Shown here: one piece after another, positions 22,133 through 27,074 of the stretch
Layout of the letters: the number at the start of each line of letters is the position of its first letter
Position numbering within the stretch: position 1 is the stretch's first letter
From: Rhizopus sp. PT2906
Taxonomy: Eukaryota > Mucoromycota > Mucoromycetes > Mucorales > Rhizopodaceae
Assembly (NCBI GenBank): GCA_025529335.1
Contig: JAMYHX010000543.1
Location: 1-27,074, forward strand
Length of the DNA: 27,074 nucleotides
Direction: 5' to 3'
The notes under the pieces: model-generated
Database searches by the model: none
The model's input: only the letters and a program-made list of their open reading frames with translations
What the model was told of the DNA's origin: nothing
Program-made: the position numbers and the translations under genes

Positions 22133-22611
22133 TTAACGAGTCTTGAAGTAATCCAAAAGAACGTTCATAGCTTCAGACTCTTCCCCGAAATCAGTAACAG
22201 CAACGGCTGAGCAGCCAACAACTTTACGGGCATTTCCTTCTCTGTCAATCTTGCAAAGACCGACCCATTCACCTAACTTCTTAGGGTCAGCAACCTTGAT
22301 GAGATTAATATTGTGTTCGGCACAAAGTGCTTCAATAAGCTTCACGTACTCCTGTTCGGTGCAGGACTCGCACAGAACAGCCAGATGAGCCTGGCGTCTA
22401 ATAAGGATTAACATCTCAGACGCGTCATCGGATTCTCATCTTCATACCTGTCCAAAGCCTTGACAGCCTCCCTCAAGCCGCGAGCAAGACCATCGTGAAC
22501 CAAGGCACGACGAAGAACCTCCTGAAGGGCGTCTTCAACAGACATACCTCCATTCGTAGATTCAACTGCAACTTCAACTTCTTGGTTCTCAATAATCTGT
22601 TCAGCAGACAT
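22133..22611 (-). CDS. RPS12: 40S ribosomal protein eS12
   Basis: Small-subunit beak protein of the L7Ae/L30e-like fold. Exons 22611-22448 and 22397-22133 (intron 50 nt) give 142 aa, the usual length. The sequence shows an acidic N-terminus (MSAEQIIENQEVEVAVES), MSVEDALQEVLRRALVHDGL, ARGLREAVKALDRRQAHLAV spanning the splice junction, the Cys-bearing LCESCTEQEYVKLIEALCAE, and the C-terminal VGCSAVAVTDFGEESEAMNV ending LDYFKTR. The start is the only ATG before the conserved core. It sits tail to tail with the uL23 gene, so two ribosomal protein genes share one short terminal region. It should be co-expressed with the other ribosomal genes. Confidence 0.96.
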
Positions 22612-23897
22612 GGTTCTTCGGTTCTGTATTAGGCACTGTTCAAGTAATCATTTAATCTCTGCAACAAATACATGCAAAAATCCTAATCATCCATCTAACA
22701 AACAGATCGATCAAACTGTTTGTTGGATTATTGAAGGATTTGCTGATTTACCTTGACGTTAAAAAGGGGGGATGGTTGGGATACACTGGCCTACTCTGAG
22801 CCTTTGAACCAATGCACCCACTGAAGAGAAATTGTAGAGTGACGGTGGATCATCGCCTAAAATACAGCCAATGGTAGCCAGTTATTTTTCCAAGACAGAC
22901 ACCCTTCATGGACTTGACAACTTTCTATGGATTATGATACAGGTTTTTAAGCTAAAGCCAGACAAGCTGAAAATAACTTTTGGACCATTCAAATGGAGAT
23001 AGAACATAAAAAAAAAAGGAACGTTTAAACAGATTTTTATCCATAAATTAAAACCAATTGGGCGCACGATTATAATATTACATCTTTCCCGCCTGAAGCA
23101 GTTCATAAAGGAAGGATAGTGGTGACTAAAAAAACCCTTTTGAGATCAAGGAGAAAAATAGATACACTTTTTCAGAAATTATTCGCACGCATTACAAGAC
23201 CAATAACAATTAACATTTTGGTTGATTTTCTATGTCTTCTTTATTATTTAAAAAGACACCGTTTAATACATAAAGTGAGCTTGATACTTTTGAGTATGAA
23301 AGAAATGTGGTCAACACTTGATAACACACGCAACTGATAAATTGCTAGAGACCTTGTATAAATAGTCTGATCTTGGCTTTTTATCTTTTCTTCTTCTTTG
23401 GACCAAAAAGTAAGACCAGCTATTCCCCAGCAAGCCCTAAGATTTGTTGTCTCATTTGTTGTCTGAACTTATCATTTTTTTTTTTATTAGTATGCGAATA
23501 ATTTATAGCTTGAAACCTAATAACAGATACGTGCCTAAACACAAGCTTTGTGAGCAATTTAATTTATGCCTCGATTACAAGCAATGGAAAGCTTCTTTCC
23601 CTTTTTTAATGACTGCTTCTTAAGCTGTAGACGTTGTTGTCAATCATGTAAATATTTTTTATAATTGTCTAACTCTTATTTTCAACTTGACTTGCTTAGG
23701 TTAAAGCCTGTAAATCTTCTCTTGTCGCTTTTTGTTTTATATCCATTCAATAAACAAATATGCTTTTTCTATAGAATTCTTTGATCTTGTTAAACTTACT
23801 GTACCTACGCGTCTCACTTGGTTTTATCATTCTAAGCGCATTTAAAATACCCTTCGTGCGCTGAGTTTATCATTTTTCGTTCTCTCTTTTTTTTATT
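22612..23897. other. Divergent intergenic region, eS12 and J-domain gene
   Basis: About 1.3 kb, AT-rich, holding the promoters of eS12 (left) and the J-domain gene (right). Pyrimidine-rich runs lie close to both starts. A few ORFs of 60-72 codons exist on both strands but have no coding character or ATG context. No RNA gene was recognised. Confidence 0.45.
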
Positions 23898-25520
23898 ATG
23901 CGTTGCTTATTAAACACGTACAAGTCTGTTCTGCCTAAATGTAGATGGTCATTGCACACATTTAGATATTCCAGCTCTGGAGGCCCTTCTGAAAAGAAAC
24001 TCAAGGCAATTCCTTTTGCTCAACATGTGAATGCAGCCTCAGAAGTAATAAGAATGTTACAATGACAAACGATATATTGACAGCTTTCTTCAACAGACAT
24101 TTGAACGATATCATGGCAGTGGCTTCTTTTCAGTAAAGCTATCACAAAGCTCCCCTCCAGAGCAATATTTTTTACCATTTTGGGTTGTATCAGCCACTGT
24201 TCATTCAACTATTGAACAAGCTCAAGTGGTAAGCAAGCAAATTTAATAAAAATATTATAATAAAGACATACCAGGGTAGACGCACGATCAGAACACACTA
24301 TAACCCTGCCACGAAGAAAAACGAGTCTCGATGGGACACAGACTGGGTGTGGATGCCGCATAAACATAGCTTCACAAGAGACTATTCTCCTTTGGCTCAT
24401 CCAAAGTTACAGATTTACGCGTCACATCGATATCGTCGTGGTCTCGTTGAAGCCATCACTCAAGGTCCAGCGTTGGAAAGCGCAATTTCCTTTTCTCCAT
24501 CTCTTCTCGACAGTAAAGAGCTACGCGGTATTGATCCGTTTGCGATTTACCCATCTACTGCTGTAAGATTTGCAAAGAGCTACATTCAGTCTACTGAGGA
24601 AAAAGTAGCCGATGAGTATCTACGGCAAGTATACAGGATGGACGAAACGCGATTTTTAAAAGTCAATGTTCGTCTAGAAAATGTCATTGTCTCTCCTGTC
24701 TATTATCCAGCCTACATATTTTCTGTGAATTATTTAGGAAGAACGTTAAGAACGTTTGTGAATGGCAATGATCTAACCGTTGGTGGAACCAAAGTTTACA
24801 ACTGGCAGCGGACTGCTATGGTATCTGCTGCTGGTATGGCTACCATCATGACCATGACTGGTGGTATCGGATGGGGAGGCGCTAGTGGATCGTTCTGGGT
24901 AAAGTATTGAATGATGTTTGTTGTGCACCAGCATATGTTTAAATATTATTAGCTTGGCATTGTACTTCCAACTGTTGCTGTTTCCATGTTGACGTTATAT
25001 TATCCAATTATATCACTACGGATAAGAGATTTGATACGAGACTATGAAATTAGGTCAATGGCCCATGATCCCTCTACTTGGGACGAGGATTGGGTAAGAG
25101 GCTATGCTGCCTATGAAGATCAAGAAAGAAGCCGAACATGGCGGGAAGAGCGTGCGAGCCAATCTTGGTATACGGGCACCAATGCAGACCCAAAAGGATA
25201 TTATCGCACATTGAATGTGTCACCCAACGCGAGTCAATCGGAAATACAGGGAGCATTCAGAGGGTAACGAACATTACAATCAGCATATAAACACAATCTG
25301 ACCAATAAAAAATAAACAGACTTGCAATGAAATACCATCCTGATCGGTATTCTGATCCTGAAGAAAAGAAACAAGCCAAGGTCAAGTTCCAATCCATATC
25401 AGCTGCATATAGTGTTTTGCGAGATGGTAAGTTGCATTAAGAATAGCTGTTGACTTATACTCACTACCACCCCCATTAGCAAGAAAAAGACAAGTATATG
25501 ATCAATCAGGGTCTGATTAA
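23898..25520 (+). CDS. Predicted mitochondrial membrane protein with C-terminal J domain
   Basis: Likely an Hsp70 co-chaperone anchored in a membrane. Six exons (23898-24044, 24097-24228, 24275-24898, 24953-25263, 25320-25426, 25480-25520) give 453 aa, with introns of 46-56 nt and all phases closing. The N-terminus (MRCLLNTYKSVLPKCRWSLH) is basic and hydroxylated without acids, resembling a mitochondrial presequence. The middle (about 230-270) has VSPVYYPAYIFSVNYLGRTL and FVNGNDLTVGG, resembling a module seen beside membrane segments in other proteins. Two hydrophobic stretches at about 272-320 follow. The J domain (about 381-447) has DPKGYYRTLNV, the catalytic HPD at 411-413 and a C-terminal ARKRQVYDQSG. 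The protein ends just after the J domain. The overall family is not one I can name; mitochondrial placement is inference. Confidence 0.8.
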
Positions 25521-25621
25521 TGACAATCATTGGTTGTTGTTACACTGCGGATGTCAATGCAGAGTGGGGATTATTTTTCCTTGTAATAAATTTTTCATTT
25601 TTTTCTTCTTCTTTTGTCTTT

Positions 25622-27074
25622 ATGCCACAATCATCTAAAGAAAAGAAACCAACAGAACTTAACCCAAGAACCACCAGTTATGAGTTCCTTGGACCCATTG
25701 GAGCCTTAGGCATGGTCACCATTTTGCCTCTGCTTGTTCTCTTCTTGGCAACTTGTTGCGATGCAACAGGTTATCCATCGCGAGATCTCTTTGTTGATTG
25801 GAAAGGATATCTTCAGCATAAATTTTCGGTAGAACAACTATTTTCATTATTTGATAAGCAAGTCTTTATGATCTATTGTGGATATGTTGCAGCACTTGCT
25901 CTTTTTTACATTATTTTACCTGGTGACAATGTACCAGGAACTGTGTTGAGAGACGGAACAAGATTGAAATATAAATTGAATGGTATAAATATATATAAAT
26001 GATCATAACTGCAACTAAACTATCCCTTAGGTTTTGCTTCCTTCCATACGCTTATTTTTGGTGCCATTTACTTTTTGAAGAGCACAGGGTTGAAGCCATT
26101 GGAATATGTCTATGATCATTATGCCAGCTTTGCCCTTGCTTCCATCCTATTTAGCTATCTTATTTCATTATATGTCTATTTATGTAGTTTTGGGCCTAAC
26201 AAGCTTTTAGCATTGGGAGGAAATACCGGCAATCCTATCTATGATTTCATGATTGGAAGAGAATTAAATCCTCGCATTGGAAGCTTTGATATCAAGTTTT
26301 TCACCGAACTTCGTCCTGGACTTATTGGATGGTTAGTGATCAATTACTGCTTAGCGGCAAAACAGTATTTAGATCTTGGATATATCACAAACACCATGAT
26401 CCTTGTTCAATTCTTTCAAACATGGTATGTGATTGATTCACTTTGGAACGAAGAGGCTGTTTTGACTACGATGGATATCACAACAGGTTTATAATATATC
26501 TATATATTTTTATTCATAATGTAGTAACATGTTGTTAAAGATGGATTTGGCTTCATGTTGGCATTTGGTTTATACACCTGGGTACCATTCACGTATACAC
26601 TTCAAGCTCGTTATTTGGTTGACTTTCCTCGTACAATTAATTGGTTTGAATTTGGAGCCATCTTGGCTCTCAATTTCCTTGGATATTACATCTTTAGAGG
26701 CGCCAATTCTCAAAAGAACGAATTCCGTGCTTATCCAAATAGTCCAAGTTCAAAGAGTAAGTTGCATATTAATGTTGTATGTCAAACTTATATATCATTA
26801 TAGAATTGAAATATATCGAAACCAAGACTGGCAGTAGATTGATTATCTCTGGTTGGTGGGGCATGTCAAGACACATTAATTATCTTGGCGATTGGTTAAT
26901 GGCTTTATCATGGAGTTTACCATGTGGATTTGGTTCAGTTATCCCTTACTTTTATCCTATTTACTTTGCCATTCTTTTACTCCATCGTGAAAGAAGAGAT
27001 GATCATAAATGTAGAACTAAATATGGTGCTGACTGGGAAAAGTACTGCAAGATTGTTAAATATAGAATCATTCC
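25622..27074 (+). CDS. ERG24: Delta(14)-sterol reductase (C-14 sterol reductase), 3' end cut by window
   Basis: Reduces the C14-C15 double bond left after C14 demethylation in ergosterol synthesis; an NADPH-dependent, multi-span ER enzyme of the ERG24/LBR/DHCR7 family. Exons 25622-25982, 26031-26486, 26541-26756 and 26804-27074 (introns 47-54 nt) give 434 codons before the window ends mid-codon. Signatures: LNPRTTSYEFLGPIGALGM at the N-terminus, GTVLRDGTRLKYKLNGF, IGRELNPRIGSFDIKFFTEL (residues 195-214), RPGLIGW, LIISGWWGMSRHINYLGDW, and the terminal HRERRDDHKCRTKYGADWEK followed by VKYRII. Only about four residues should be missing. I chose the ATG at 25622 because it starts the family-like N-terminus; an in-frame ATG 34 codons upstream (25520) also exists. 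It lies 101 bp after the J-domain gene. Confidence 0.95.

Noticed and set aside
1..27074. tRNA, rRNA, CRISPR or intact transposon
   Set aside because: Scanning by eye for T-loop motifs, rRNA cores, spaced repeats and terminal inverted repeats gave nothing convincing.

Overview
This window looks like nuclear DNA of an early-diverging fungus, most probably Mucoromycota (Mucor/Rhizopus-like). The evidence is eukaryotic gene structure with very short introns (about 46-63 nt, GT...AG), AT-rich intergenic DNA with poly-A/T runs, and a gene set of fungal type: ERG24, VIP1/ASP1, SLU7, FSH hydrolase, a fungal Zn2Cys6 factor, and ribosomal proteins with a richer codon bias than their neighbours. I rebuilt gene models by joining exons by hand. 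In every intact model the splice phases close without a frame error.

Layout. 192-813 (-): a small poly-Q protein of unknown function, divergent from 1157-2062 (+), an FSH/OVCA2-type serine hydrolase. 2708-3321 (+): a Zn2Cys6 transcription factor locus that appears broken in two places. 5233-6353 (-): a class B bHLH transcription factor. 6.35-11.86 kb: a gene-poor stretch with a (TA)16 tract and two or three decayed coding remnants; the best (10481-11022) carries internal stops and a frameshift. 11865-13214 (+): a NiCoT/NicO nickel-cobalt transporter. 13785-14498 (+): ribosomal protein uS7 (Rps5), tail to tail with 14734-17977 (-), a nine-exon VIP1/Asp1/PPIP5K inositol pyrophosphate kinase-phosphatase whose ATG lies inside an overlapping upstream ORF. 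19016-20459 (-): splicing factor SLU7, divergent from 21270-21940 (+), ribosomal protein uL23 (Rpl25/L23a), which is tail to tail with 22133-22611 (-), ribosomal protein eS12. 23898-25520 (+): a predicted mitochondrial membrane protein with a C-terminal J domain, followed after only 101 bp by 25622-27074 (+), sterol C-14 reductase ERG24, cut by the window end a few residues before its expected C-terminus.

The genes are mostly independent housekeeping loci, and no metabolic cluster is visible. I see no rRNA, tRNA, CRISPR array or intact mobile element. No clear new multi-gene system was found. The points most worth a second look are the VIP1 overlapping uORF, the decayed multi-stop gene remnant, the J-domain/ERG24 tandem with an in-frame upstream ATG, the broken zinc-cluster gene, and the orphan poly-Q gene.
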